From NCBI GenBank assembly GCA_951800155.1, contig CATOJL010000018.1, positions 1-13,333 of the forward strand: 13,333 bases of DNA. Direction: 5' to 3'. The translations under genes and the position numbers were made by a program. The notes beneath the pieces are model-generated. The model did not search any database and had not been told where the DNA came from. It saw nothing but the letters and a program-made list of their open reading frames with translations. Below are positions 1 through 6,447 of this stretch, piece by piece. Position 1 is the first letter of the stretch. The number at the start of each line of letters is the position of its first letter. This stretch comes from an uncultured Bacilli bacterium (GTDB lineage: Bacteria > Bacillota_I > Bacilli_A > RF39 > UBA660).

Positions 1-56
1 CCTAAGAAAAAGAGAGAAAGTGTTACAATTGCCATTATTTTTGTACTTATTTTCAT
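1..56 (-). CDS. N-terminus of a secreted or membrane protein (partial, runs off the left edge)
   Basis: Only the first 18 codons are visible, running leftward off the window. From the ATG at 56 the peptide starts MKISTKIMAIVTLSLFFL: two lysines followed by a hydrophobic stretch, typical of a signal peptide or N-terminal membrane anchor. A ribosome binding site (AGGTGG, about 65-70 on the minus strand) lies 8 bases upstream. A second ATG at 60 in another frame is too close to that site and gives a polar, unlikely peptide. A promoter lies at 89-116. The function cannot be told from this fragment. Confidence 0.55.
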   Translation of the reverse strand, partial: MKISTKIMAIVTLSLFFL

Positions 57-88
57 ACATGCTCACCACCTTTCTTCTCTGCATATTT

Positions 89-116
89 AGTATATCATAT
101 TTTGAATGAATTGCAA
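89..116 (-). promoter_or_regulatory. Sigma-A-type promoter for the left-edge minus gene
   Basis: On the minus strand TTGCAA (111-116) is separated by 16 bases from TATACT (89-94). The -10 is preceded by TGA, making an extended -10. Transcription would start near 82, about 25 bases before the ATG at 56. Confidence 0.6.
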
Positions 117-195
117 TTGTTTTCTAGAAATATTTCAGTGGGTATACGATTTGGGTCACGAGAGGGAAAAATATTACAAATGCTAGGAAATTGAT

Positions 196-224
196 TTGAC
201 AAATAAAGAAAATTTTTGTATACT
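196..224 (+). promoter_or_regulatory. Consensus sigma-A promoter for the lipoprotein gene
   Basis: TTGACA (196-201), a 17-base spacer, then TATACT (219-224). This is almost a perfect vegetative promoter. The -35 box begins with the TTG that would otherwise serve as an upstream start codon of the same frame, so translation must begin further down, at 256. Confidence 0.85.
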
Positions 225-255
225 AGTTTTAGGTAAGAATAGGAGAGATGGAAGG

Positions 256-696
256 ATGAAAAAATTTACAAAATTCATGCTATTAAGTGTTTTCGCACTT
301 GGTGTTACAACTGGTTGTGGATGCAAGAAAAAGGAAGAGAAAGATAAGGATAAAGACAAAGATAAAACACCTCCTGTGCAAGCAAATACAGAAATAGGCG
401 TTGTTGAGGATAAGGAATTAGGTGTTTTTAAATTTGAAAATACATCTTTAACTTATGAAAATGGAAATTCATTCCTTGAAACGACTGTAACAAACAATTC
501 AGATGAAGTTCAAAATTTAGAAGGATTCTGGATTCATGTGAAAGACAAAGATGGAAAAGAAATTGTAACATTAGAAGGATTTTTTGGAGGAACACTTGCT
601 GCACATGAAAGCAAAGTTATTTCTTCTACTTATGGAGATAATATAATCAATGTTGCAAAAGAAATTACTTATGAAGTGAAGAAAACAGCTGAATAA
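256..696 (+). CDS. Small lipoprotein with charged linker and beta-rich C-terminal domain
   Basis: Predicted 146-residue lipoprotein. Residues 1-20 form a signal peptide (MKKFTK, then a hydrophobic core) ending in VTTGC, with Cys21 as the probable lipidated residue; Thr at -3 is less usual but tolerated. Residues 24-37 are a Lys/Asp-rich linker built from near-identical six-base units. Residues 45-143 look like an extracellular beta-sandwich, with the pattern 'TNNSDEVQNL...VKDKDGKEI...L.AHESK' resembling FxLYD-type domains; that match is by eye. The open frame extends back to 196, but that stretch is the promoter, and ATG 256 has AGGAG about 10 bases upstream. It is probably monocistronic with its own terminator. 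The ligand or partner is unknown. Confidence 0.8.
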   Translation: MKKFTKFMLLSVFALGVTTGCGCKKKEEKDKDKDKDKTPPVQANTEIGVVEDKELGVFKFENTSLTYENGNSFLETTVTNNSDEVQNLEGFWIHVKDKDGKEIVTLEGFFGGTLAAHESKVISSTYGDNIINVAKEITYEVKKTAE

Positions 697-714
697 TTTA
701 TAGCTGTTTTTTAT
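682..714 (+). terminator. Rho-independent terminator of the lipoprotein gene
   Basis: AAAACAGCT (682-690) pairs with AGCTGTTTT (702-710), followed by a run of T. The stem overlaps the last codons of the gene, so the stop codon lies in the loop. Confidence 0.75.
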
Positions 715-757
715 TGCCAAAATAGATATTCTGAATAAGATACTATGGAGGTAAAAT

Positions 758-1669
758 ATGAAAGATGAATGTGAATTTAATTATATAAATGGGATAGGAG
801 AGGGATATAAGTGCAAAAATTTTCTTGTTAAGTATCCCCCACAACATCAAGAGAAACAACCGGGATTAGAGTATGTAATGGATCCACAACCTATTTTTGA
901 TAATAAAGCTTATAAAACAAGTGAAAAATTAAAAGGAAAAGTGGCTATTATTACTGGGGGAGATTCAGGAATAGGAAGAGCCGTGGCCATTTTATTTGCG
1001 AAAGAGGGAGCGGATGTCGTTATTCCTTATTATGATGAAGATGTAGATGCAAATGCTACAAAAGAATACATAGAAAATGGAGGAGGAAACTGTTTACTTT
1101 TAAAGGGAGATATAAAAGATCCCCTATTTAGTCATTATATTACAGAGTGTGCATTAGAACGCTTTGGCAAAATTGATATATTGGTTAATAATGCAGGTGT
1201 TCAGTTTACACAGAAAAGATTAGAAGATATAACAGAAGAACAATTTGATTTGACAATGCGGACAAATGTATATGGTATGTATTATTTAACAAAAGAAGTT
1301 TTACCTTATATGCAGTGTGGGGCTTCCATTATCAATTTGACTTCAATTACAACATTTAAAGGAGAACCTGAACTTATTGATTATGTAACGAGTAAGGGGG
1401 CAATTGTTGGCTTTACAAGAGCACTTGCTACAAATTTAGCCCCTAAAGGGATTCGAGTGAATGCCGTTGCTCCAGGATTTTTTTGGACACCGTTACAACC
1501 TTCTTGTTGGGAGGCAGAAAAGATACCGACTCTTGGTGCAGATAGTCCAATGGGAAGAGGGGGAGAAACATGTGAAATTGCTCCTATTTTTGTTTATTTA
1601 GCAAGTAGTGATTCGAGTTATACTACAGGGCAAGTCTTTCATATAAATGGTGGTGAGTATAAGGGATAA
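758..1669 (+). CDS. SDR-family oxidoreductase (general stress protein 39-like)
   Basis: NAD(P)-dependent short-chain dehydrogenase/reductase of 303 residues, presumably cytosolic. The Rossmann nucleotide-binding motif TGGDSGIG is at residues 66-73 and the structural NNAG motif at 144-147. The catalytic tetrad is Asn170, Ser196, Tyr209 and Lys213 (YVTSK). 'NAVAPGFFWTPL' near 235-246 and 'GQVFHINGG' near the C-terminus are typical of the subgroup that includes Bacillus general stress protein 39 (YdaD/YhdF-like). That group also has the N-terminal extension seen here (residues about 25-60, 'PPQHQEKQPGLE...MDPQP'). The physiological substrate is unknown in this group. ATG 758 follows GGAGG with 7 bases of spacing. 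No convincing separate promoter or 3' terminator was seen; the next gene's promoter begins 4 bases after the stop. Confidence 0.9.
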   Translation: MKDECEFNYINGIGEGYKCKNFLVKYPPQHQEKQPGLEYVMDPQPIFDNKAYKTSEKLKGKVAIITGGDSGIGRAVAILFAKEGADVVIPYYDEDVDANATKEYIENGGGNCLLLKGDIKDPLFSHYITECALERFGKIDILVNNAGVQFTQKRLEDITEEQFDLTMRTNVYGMYYLTKEVLPYMQCGASIINLTSITTFKGEPELIDYVTSKGAIVGFTRALATNLAPKGIRVNAVAPGFFWTPLQPSCWEAEKIPTLGADSPMGRGGETCEIAPIFVYLASSDSSYTTGQVFHINGGEYKG

Positions 1670-1672
1670 TTC

Positions 1673-1701
1673 TTGCAAATCTAGCACAGTTGTTATATAA
1701 T
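1673..1701 (+). promoter_or_regulatory. Sigma-A promoter of the ArsP_2-like gene
   Basis: TTGCAA (1673-1678), a 17-base spacer, then a perfect TATAAT (1696-1701). The predicted transcript starts near 1708 and has a leader of about 30 bases, which leaves no room for a metal riboswitch. Confidence 0.8.
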
Positions 1702-1737
1702 CTATTTACAAGATAAATTGTAGATAGGAGGTAGCGT

Positions 1738-2583
1738 GTGTTAGATATTGTACTAGATACCTGTATGGATGCAATAAAGATCCTTCCCTTTTTATTTTTA
1801 ACGTTTTTACTTGTGGAATATTTAGAACATAAAATAAAGAATAAAAACCAAGATTGGATACAAAAAGCTGGGAAATTTGGTCCAATTATTGGTAGTAGTT
1901 TAGGAATTGCACCACAATGTGGTTTTTCCATTGTAGCAACAAATTTATATATCACTCGAATTGTTAGTTTAGGGACCTTAATTGCTATTTATCTATCAAC
2001 GAGTGATGAGATGCTTCCTATTTTATTAGCACAGAAAACAGATTTCAAAATTATAATCGCCATTTTATTTTTTAAATGGATGATAGGGATATGTATTGGA
2101 ATGGGCATTGATTTTTGCTTACGTAAAAGAAAAAGAGAAGAGGTACAATATGCCTTGTGTGAACATGATCATTGTCACTGTGAGAGCGAATCTGTTCTTC
2201 TTTCTTCATGGAAGCACACAATGAGTACATTTTTCTATTTAGGAATTATTACTTTTATAGTGAATGTTTTATTTACTTATTATGGAGAAGAAATCTTTGA
2301 AAAGCTGTTTTTAAAAGGCTCTATTTTTAGTCCTTTTCTATCTTCACTTCTTGGTTTAATTCCATCTTGTGGTGCTAGCATTATGCTTACAGAACTTTAT
2401 TTAGAAGGAGCAATCACTTTTTCTTCTTGTATAGCAGGGTTACTCACTGGAAGTGGTACAGCTTTCTTAGTTCTATTTAAAAATAATAAAAATATAAAAG
2501 AAAATATTTTTATTTTAGCAATCGTTTATGGAGCAGGCGCTGGTATAGGGTTTATTTTAGAGATTTTGTTGACACTTTTATAA
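1738..2583 (+). CDS. Polytopic putative heavy-metal exporter (ArsP_2-like)
   Basis: Integral membrane protein of 281 residues with many hydrophobic segments, resembling the family of predicted 10-TM heavy-metal (arsenic or manganese) exporters, Pfam ArsP_2. The N-terminus (IVLDTCMDAIKILPFLFL, then VEYLEH) is characteristic. The two halves are related: residues about 46-94 carry GxxxGSSLGIxPQCGFS and 198-246 carry SPFLSSLLGLxPSCGAS. Each half thus has a Pro-X-Cys-Gly motif (Cys61 and Cys211) inside the membrane, likely lining a substrate path. The loop at 141-150 between the halves is rich in Cys, His, Asp and Glu (CEHDHCHCES) and could bind metal. The start is GTG with AGGAGGT 5 bases upstream. 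Family assignment is fairly good; the transported ion is not known. Confidence 0.75.
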   Translation: MLDIVLDTCMDAIKILPFLFLTFLLVEYLEHKIKNKNQDWIQKAGKFGPIIGSSLGIAPQCGFSIVATNLYITRIVSLGTLIAIYLSTSDEMLPILLAQKTDFKIIIAILFFKWMIGICIGMGIDFCLRKRKREEVQYALCEHDHCHCESESVLLSSWKHTMSTFFYLGIITFIVNVLFTYYGEEIFEKLFLKGSIFSPFLSSLLGLIPSCGASIMLTELYLEGAITFSSCIAGLLTGSGTAFLVLFKNNKNIKENIFILAIVYGAGAGIGFILEILLTLL

Positions 2584-2670
2584 AGAATTTCTTTTGTATA
2601 GAAGGAACTATCATTTCGTGCATACTTTGAATAAAGAATACAATAGATTTATGTGTCTAAAAAGAATAAG

Positions 2671-2799
2671 CTAAGGAAATGGCAATAAAGATTTTAATTC
2701 ATAAATTGCCTCATTTGCTTGTAGTGAGAAGGCTTCTTTTTCTATTTCCTTTTCTAAAATATGTGAGTATTCGTTAAGTGAAACTAATTCTAGTTTCAT
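2671..2799 (-). CDS. Possible small ORF or gene remnant, 42 codons
   Basis: On the minus strand, in the gap between the exporter and mnmA, an open frame encodes a helical, charged peptide (MKLELVSLNEYSHILEKEIE, then residues 21-42 ending LLPFP) with ordinary coding-like composition. The frame is open 9 codons further upstream (IGFLLFSPN) before a stop. There is no ribosome binding site before ATG 2799, so it may be the tail of a decayed larger gene. I do not recognise a family. The remainder of the gap (2584-2670) shows nothing identifiable. Confidence 0.3.
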   Translation of the reverse strand: MKLELVSLNEYSHILEKEIEKEAFSLQANEAIYELKSLLPFP

Positions 2800-2868
2800 G
2801 TTTGGTGAAAAGAGAAGGAAACCGATTCAATGAAAAGAATAGCATTTTCTTTTTTTTTCGCAAAAAAT

Positions 2869-2897
2869 TTTTCATTTAGGAAAAGCCATGATATAAT
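2869..2897 (+). promoter_or_regulatory. Extended -10 promoter of mnmA
   Basis: A perfect TATAAT (2892-2897) preceded by TGA (extended -10), with a weak TTTTCA (2869-2874) at 17-base spacing. Transcription would start near 2904, downstream of the alternative ATG at 2830 and just before the ribosome binding site. This supports the mnmA start at 2920. Confidence 0.7.
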
Positions 2898-2919
2898 ACT
2901 GAGTAAGGAAGTGATACGA

Positions 2920-4020
2920 ATGAAAACGGTTATTGTTGGAATGTCTGGAGGAGTAGATAGTAGTGTGTCTGCGTATTTATTAAAAAAACAGGGTTATCAG
3001 GTAATCGGTTTATTTATGCGAAACTGGGATGCGAATATGAATAATGATATAGCAGGAAATCCTACCTTACAAGATGATATTTGTCCACAGGAAAAAGATT
3101 ATAATGATGCCTTAGCTGTGTGCGAAAAGTTAGATATTCCTTTAAAAAGAGTTGACTTTATTAAGGAGTATTGGGATTATGTTTTTTCTTATTTCTTAGA
3201 TGAATTAAAAAGAGGAAGAACCCCGAATCCTGATATCATGTGCAATAAGTATATTAAATTTGATATGTTTTTAAAGAAAGCGGAGAGTTTAGGGGCAGAT
3301 TATATCGCAACAGGACATTTCGCACGTTTTGAAAATGGGAAGCTACTTAGAGGAATAGATGCAAATAAGGATCAAACCTATTTTTTGTCACAAGTGCCTA
3401 AGGAAAAGTTGCAACATGTACTTTTTCCAGTTGGAAATTTGACAAAGAAAGAAATTCGAGAAATTGCTTCTACCCTAGGACTTGTAACCGCTTCTAAAAA
3501 AGATTCAACAGGAATTTGTTTTATTGGAGAGCGTAATTTCACTCAATTTTTAGAAAATTATTTGCCAAATATACCTGGAGATATTCTAGATATAGAAACT
3601 GGGAAAAAATTAGGAGAACACATTGGTTTGATGTATTATACGATTGGACAGCGAAAAGGCTTACAATTGGGCGGAGATATAGACAAAATCTTTGTCGTTG
3701 GCAAGGACTTAGAAAAGAATATTTTATATGTTGCTTATGGAGAAGATAATTCGTATTTATTTTCAGATGCTTGTTTAATTGAAAATGTGAATTTATTCAT
3801 AGAGAAAGATATAAGTAAGTGTACCGCAAAATTTCGTTATCGCCAAAAGGATATTCCTGTCACTGTAAAAAAGTGTGGAGAAGAATATTTGATCACTTAT
3901 GAAAAAGCGAAGAGTGTAACACCTGGACAGGCCTGTGTATTATATGAAGAAGATGTTTGCCTTGGTGGTGGTATTATTAAAGAGGTCTATAAAAAGGGGA
4001 AAAAGCTTTGGTATTTATAA
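2920..4020 (+). CDS. mnmA: tRNA-specific 2-thiouridylase MnmA
   Basis: MnmA adenylates and thiolates U34 of the tRNAs for Lys, Glu and Gln, giving 2-thiouridine at the wobble position; sulfur arrives from a cysteine desulfurase relay. The protein is 366 residues, normal for the family. The PP-loop GMSGGVDSS is at residues 7-15 and TGHFAR at 131-136. The two catalytic cysteines are Cys108 (NPDIMCNKYIKF) and Cys200 (GICFIGERNF). 'YYTIGQRKGL' near 239-248 leads into the C-terminal tRNA-binding beta domains. Residues about 37-62 (NNDIAGNPTLQDDICPQEKD) are an insert I associate with Mollicutes and related Bacilli. The frame is open back to 2830, but the promoter lies in that stretch and ATG 2920 has AAGGAAGTG about 7 bases upstream. 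It is monocistronic with its own terminator. Confidence 0.96.
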   Translation: MKTVIVGMSGGVDSSVSAYLLKKQGYQVIGLFMRNWDANMNNDIAGNPTLQDDICPQEKDYNDALAVCEKLDIPLKRVDFIKEYWDYVFSYFLDELKRGRTPNPDIMCNKYIKFDMFLKKAESLGADYIATGHFARFENGKLLRGIDANKDQTYFLSQVPKEKLQHVLFPVGNLTKKEIREIASTLGLVTASKKDSTGICFIGERNFTQFLENYLPNIPGDILDIETGKKLGEHIGLMYYTIGQRKGLQLGGDIDKIFVVGKDLEKNILYVAYGEDNSYLFSDACLIENVNLFIEKDISKCTAKFRYRQKDIPVTVKKCGEEYLITYEKAKSVTPGQACVLYEEDVCLGGGIIKEVYKKGKKLWYL

Positions 4021-4054
4021 AATAAATGGTTATAGATACATACTTAAAAAAACT

Positions 4055-4091
4055 AAAAAAGAGTAAGTAAAGTTACTCTTTTTCTTTTTTT
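4055..4091 (+). terminator. Rho-independent terminator of mnmA
   Basis: AAAAAGAGTAA (4056-4066) pairs perfectly with TTACTCTTTTT (4073-4083) around a 6-base loop, followed by a long T tract. Confidence 0.88.
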
Positions 4092-4097
4092 AATAAT

Positions 4098-4129
4098 TTG
4101 ACAATAGAAAAAGAATGTGTTAGTATAAT
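4098..4129 (+). promoter_or_regulatory. Candidate promoter of the interrupted transglutaminase-like gene
   Basis: A perfect TTGACA (4098-4103) and a perfect TATAAT (4124-4129) are both present, but 20 bases apart, longer than the usual 16-18. TAGTAT (4121-4126) would give a 17-base spacer. An AAGGGGGT ribosome-binding-like site (about 4138-4145) follows, with no ATG, GTG or TTG in the right frame after it. Confidence 0.5.
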
Positions 4130-4141
4130 GGCGCAATAAGG

Positions 4142-4921
4142 GGGTTAGGCTTAACAGAAGATGCCTCTCTTGAAGAAATATTAACAACAATTCAAAAAAA
4201 AGATTATTCGAAAACTCCCATTATGGATGCAGGCTTATCCTTTAAAATAAAATGGTTCAATGAGGAAGAGTATATGGAGGCGATCGCTTCTTTAGATTCT
4301 CTCATTTGTAATTTGGCAGCCTTTCTTTCTGTAGAGGTAGTAGATGATCTTACCTATGTATCTGGTTATACGGCAACCGAGGCAGGGCCGATTCTAGCGC
4401 AAGGTGCTCATGCATGAGGGATGCTAGAAGATGGACAAATCATTGATGTTACTCCTTCTACCATGTCTTTAGAAGAGAAAAAAGAGGGACAACAAATAAT
4501 CGAAAATATACTCTTATTTGGGATACAAAATAAAATTCCTATATTAGGCATTTCGTTTTTAATTGGAGCAGCACTAAATAAAAAATTTAGAAAAAAGATA
4601 AAAGTATCTTTAAAGATACAACAAGTAAAAAAGGTACTCGAAACAGAAGAAATTGAAAAAGCATATGCGCAAATAAATGAAGTTTTATATGGGGGTGTTT
4701 GTGCTCCAAGAAAACGAGATAAAGAGGCATGGATAAGCACCATTGAAAGAGAATTTTCGAGCTTCGATTTGCACGATCTAAGAATATTGAAAAAGGAAAT
4801 ACAGGTAAATATAGAAAATGAAACGACTAGAAAAAACGCTGAAAAACTTCTAGATGTAATTCCTTATATCAAGGAAAATACGGAAGAAATACAAAAGAAA
4901 ATCCTACTTAAAAAGAAATAA
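4142..4921 (+). pseudogene. Interrupted membrane-anchored transglutaminase-like protein (in-frame TGA, no clear start)
   Basis: One reading frame stays open from 4124 to the TAA at 4919-4921, broken only by TGA at 4415-4417. Before the TGA it reads ...YVSGYTATEAGPILAQGAHA, after it GMLEDGQIIDVTPS. Together these match the end of a transglutaminase-like domain (YVSGY...HAW...DG...vD.TP) with His and Asp of the catalytic triad. The expected Trp is exactly the TGA. The candidate Cys is in LICNLAAF, closer to YVSGY than usual. The downstream part has one membrane segment (PILGISFLIGAAL, about 4538-4576) and then a long Lys/Glu-rich, probably coiled-coil tail. No ATG, GTG or TTG start follows the GGGGG site; ATG 4223 has no ribosome site and ATG 4274 would lose the domain's start. 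ATG 4421 has only GGG directly before it, so the second half is unlikely to be an independent gene. Two lesions favour a pseudogene; UGA readthrough is the alternative. Confidence 0.55.
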
Positions 4922-5009
4922 AAAACAGAAATCTTTCTATTCAAATAACTCTATGAAAAATAGAATGCAACTTCTTGTCGAAAAAATTAATTTTACCTTT
5001 TCTTTACAC

Positions 5010-5038
5010 TTGCTAAATGAGAAGGGGAGTGGTAAAAT
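5010..5038 (+). promoter_or_regulatory. Promoter of the HTH regulator
   Basis: TTGCTA (5010-5015), a 17-base spacer, then TAAAAT (5033-5038) preceded by TGG (extended -10). Transcription would start around 5045, so the ribosome binding site sits almost at the 5' end of the message. Confidence 0.6.
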
Positions 5039-5059
5039 GATAATAGGAGGTTGCATCAA

Positions 5060-5833
5060 ATGGAGAAACTAAATGAGATTTTACGTGAACTTGGAATTTC
5101 AAAAGTTAAATTAGCAAAATATCTAGGTGTATCTAGACAAATGATTTATAATTATCTAGAACTAGATGATATTAATAAATGGCCAAAGGAGAAGAAAGTA
5201 CTTTTACTTAATTTATTAAATATTAAATCGGTTGATGAAATGGAGAATATTAAAGTAGATACAGATTACATTATGCAAGTAGAAACCAATATTAATGCCT
5301 TATTTAATGAGGAATCCTCTACTTCTACAACGGATAATGTTTATCAAGGACTATCTGCAAAAAACAAAGAACTTTTGGCAAATATTATTGATCTTATTAA
5401 AGAAGATTTAGAAGATGATGCGGATGAAGAAGCTTATTACAAATATCTTTATTTATCAAACTTTATTCAAGCAATGATAACATCTAGAGAACTCAAATAT
5501 ATTTTAGGATATATAGCTAAAGCAGCAGGATTTGTAAAACCACTTGATTTTGTCTTTAATGAAGAGGAACAATTTCGCTTTGAAAGTATTATGTTTTCTG
5601 CAATGATTTTATACAATGGTAGGGGAGTAGCTGCTTCAAAAATCGCAGAGTCCCATAAACGTTTTGAAGAGCAAATGGAACACAAAATGGAAGAAAAATT
5701 AAGCCGTACCATGGAATTAAATACAATTAAAGCACAAGCTTTAAAAGAATTGGGATATACTGCAATTACAGAAGAAAATGCAGCAGAAGTATTAGCTAAA
5801 ATTACAGAAATTGAAGTACGTACAGTAGCTTAA
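5060..5833 (+). CDS. Helix-turn-helix (XRE-like) DNA-binding protein
   Basis: Predicted 257-residue transcription factor. Residues about 3-34 (LNEILRELGISKVKLAKYLG, then VSRQMIYNY) form a Cro/CI-like helix-turn-helix with the expected 'skvkLAkyLGVSRQmIYNYL' pattern. A Ser/Thr linker near 86-93 separates it from a larger, mostly helical C-terminal region (95-257) rich in Glu and Lys, probably for oligomerisation or ligand sensing; I recognise no named domain there. I prefer ATG 5060, which has AGGAGG 9 bases upstream (5045-5050), to the TTG at 5051 directly abutting that site. The gene ends in a strong terminator and so forms its own unit. Its target is unknown; it may be autoregulatory, but no clear operator repeat was seen. 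Confidence 0.75.
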   Translation: MEKLNEILRELGISKVKLAKYLGVSRQMIYNYLELDDINKWPKEKKVLLLNLLNIKSVDEMENIKVDTDYIMQVETNINALFNEESSTSTTDNVYQGLSAKNKELLANIIDLIKEDLEDDADEEAYYKYLYLSNFIQAMITSRELKYILGYIAKAAGFVKPLDFVFNEEEQFRFESIMFSAMILYNGRGVAASKIAESHKRFEEQMEHKMEEKLSRTMELNTIKAQALKELGYTAITEENAAEVLAKITEIEVRTVA

Positions 5834-5835
5834 AA

Positions 5836-5861
5836 AATAGGGGAAGTCCCCTATTCTTTTT
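5836..5861 (+). terminator. Rho-independent terminator of the HTH regulator
   Basis: AATAGGGG (5836-5843) and CCCCTATT (5848-5855) form a perfect 8-bp stem with an AAGT loop, followed by CTTTTT. It begins 3 bases after the stop codon. Confidence 0.92.
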
Positions 5862-6219
5862 GACTTCTTTATAACTCTTTTTCACGTATTTTTCTTCTCA
5901 TAGGATGAATACTATTTATAATGATGATAAGAATAGCTAAAGGGAAATATATACGAAAAGAAGGAAAGTAGAATAAAGAGAGTTTAATAGGGTAATATTA
6001 TATTTCTATAGAGAGCAAATAAACTGATCTTGTTATCTTATATTATAAGTAAATCTAGAGTATTTATACATAAAAATTTTATAAAAATGGATTCTCTATC
6101 CTAAATTTAATGAAATCAAAAAACCTATAATATATATTATGTTAACTAATAATTTTTTTCTTTTAAAAAGAAATGTATATTTGAGGTCTTTTCGGTTATT
6201 CTATAAATGGGTGATCAAA
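5862..6219. other. AT-rich intergenic gap with no clear gene
   Basis: No convincing gene. On the minus strand, about 5872-5997, a frame without stops reads as a hydrophobic stretch followed by a basic tail (FPLAILIIIINSIHP then MRRKIREKEL). It has no start codon before the final Met, so at most it is a remnant. A perfect 14-base palindrome of A and T lies near 6128-6141, and a TATAAT at 6126-6131 lacks a good -35. The promoter of the small gene at 6220 must be in this gap but I cannot place it. Confidence 0.4.
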
Positions 6220-6402
6220 ATGAAAAAGAAAGAAACTATGAAATCAAACAAACAAATGACTGATAGTTGTAATAAGTCTAACGTTTCTAATAAGTCTAAT
6301 GCAAAGGCGACAAATAAAGCTTCAAAAAACATAGGTTTTGAAAACGAAGCTTCTTCCTTTGAAGTAGACCATGATAATAATGATTCGTTTAAACTTAGAT
6401 AA
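6220..6402 (+). CDS. Small Asn/Ser/Lys-rich protein, 60 residues
   Basis: Hypothetical small protein. ATG 6220 has GGGTGAT 4-5 bases upstream; the open frame reaches back to 6139 without another good site. Residues 9-37 are low-complexity with repeated Asn-Lys-Ser/Ala units (NKSNVSNKSNAKATNKASKN). The C-terminus is acidic and ends SFEVDHDNNDSFKLR. Small proteins with an 'SFELD...SFRLR'-like ending are, from memory, common in clostridia and relatives and are of unknown function; that resemblance is by eye. It has a single Cys (residue 17), no signal peptide and no membrane segment. The gene converges on the ZIP transporter and shares a terminator region with it. Confidence 0.6.
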   Translation: MKKKETMKSNKQMTDSCNKSNVSNKSNAKATNKASKNIGFENEASSFEVDHDNNDSFKLR

Positions 6403-6412
6403 CCCAAGGTAA

Positions 6413-6447
6413 GAAAAAAGTAGACTCCCTACTCTTTTCTTTTTTTA
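6413..6447. terminator. Probable bidirectional terminator between convergent genes
   Basis: AGTAG (6419-6423) pairs with CTACT (6429-6433), flanked by a run of A on the left and T on the right, so a U tail follows the hairpin on either strand. The stem is short (5 bp), extended only by A-T pairs with a mismatch. It lies between the stops of the small protein (6402) and the ZIP transporter (6445). Confidence 0.55.

Noticed and set aside
335..367. Repeated AAGATAAGG-like units as a possible regulatory repeat
   Set aside because: They simply encode the Lys/Asp linker of the lipoprotein; the six-base repetition follows from codon use.
1702..1737. Manganese (yybP-ykoY) riboswitch upstream of the ArsP_2-like gene
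   Set aside because: The leader between the promoter and the ribosome site is only about 20-30 bases, too short for that RNA.
1623..1955. Minus-strand 110-codon frame across the SDR/exporter junction
   Set aside because: It lies antisense to two well-supported genes and a strong promoter and has no recognisable protein character.
2673..2751. Nested complementary segments (AAGGAAAT/ATTTCCTT enclosing GGCAAT/ATTGCC) suggesting a structured RNA
   Set aside because: Short AT-rich complementarities are common in this DNA, the arrangement matches no riboswitch I know, and the same bases read as a plausible minus-strand coding frame.
4415..4417. UGA as a selenocysteine codon
   Set aside because: The motif expects Trp at this position, no obvious stem-loop follows the codon, and no selenocysteine machinery is in the window.
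4408..4743. Minus-strand 111-codon frame opposite the transglutaminase-like gene
   Set aside because: Composition (many Ser, Phe and Ile) is that of a shadow frame; the plus-strand frame has the domain motifs.
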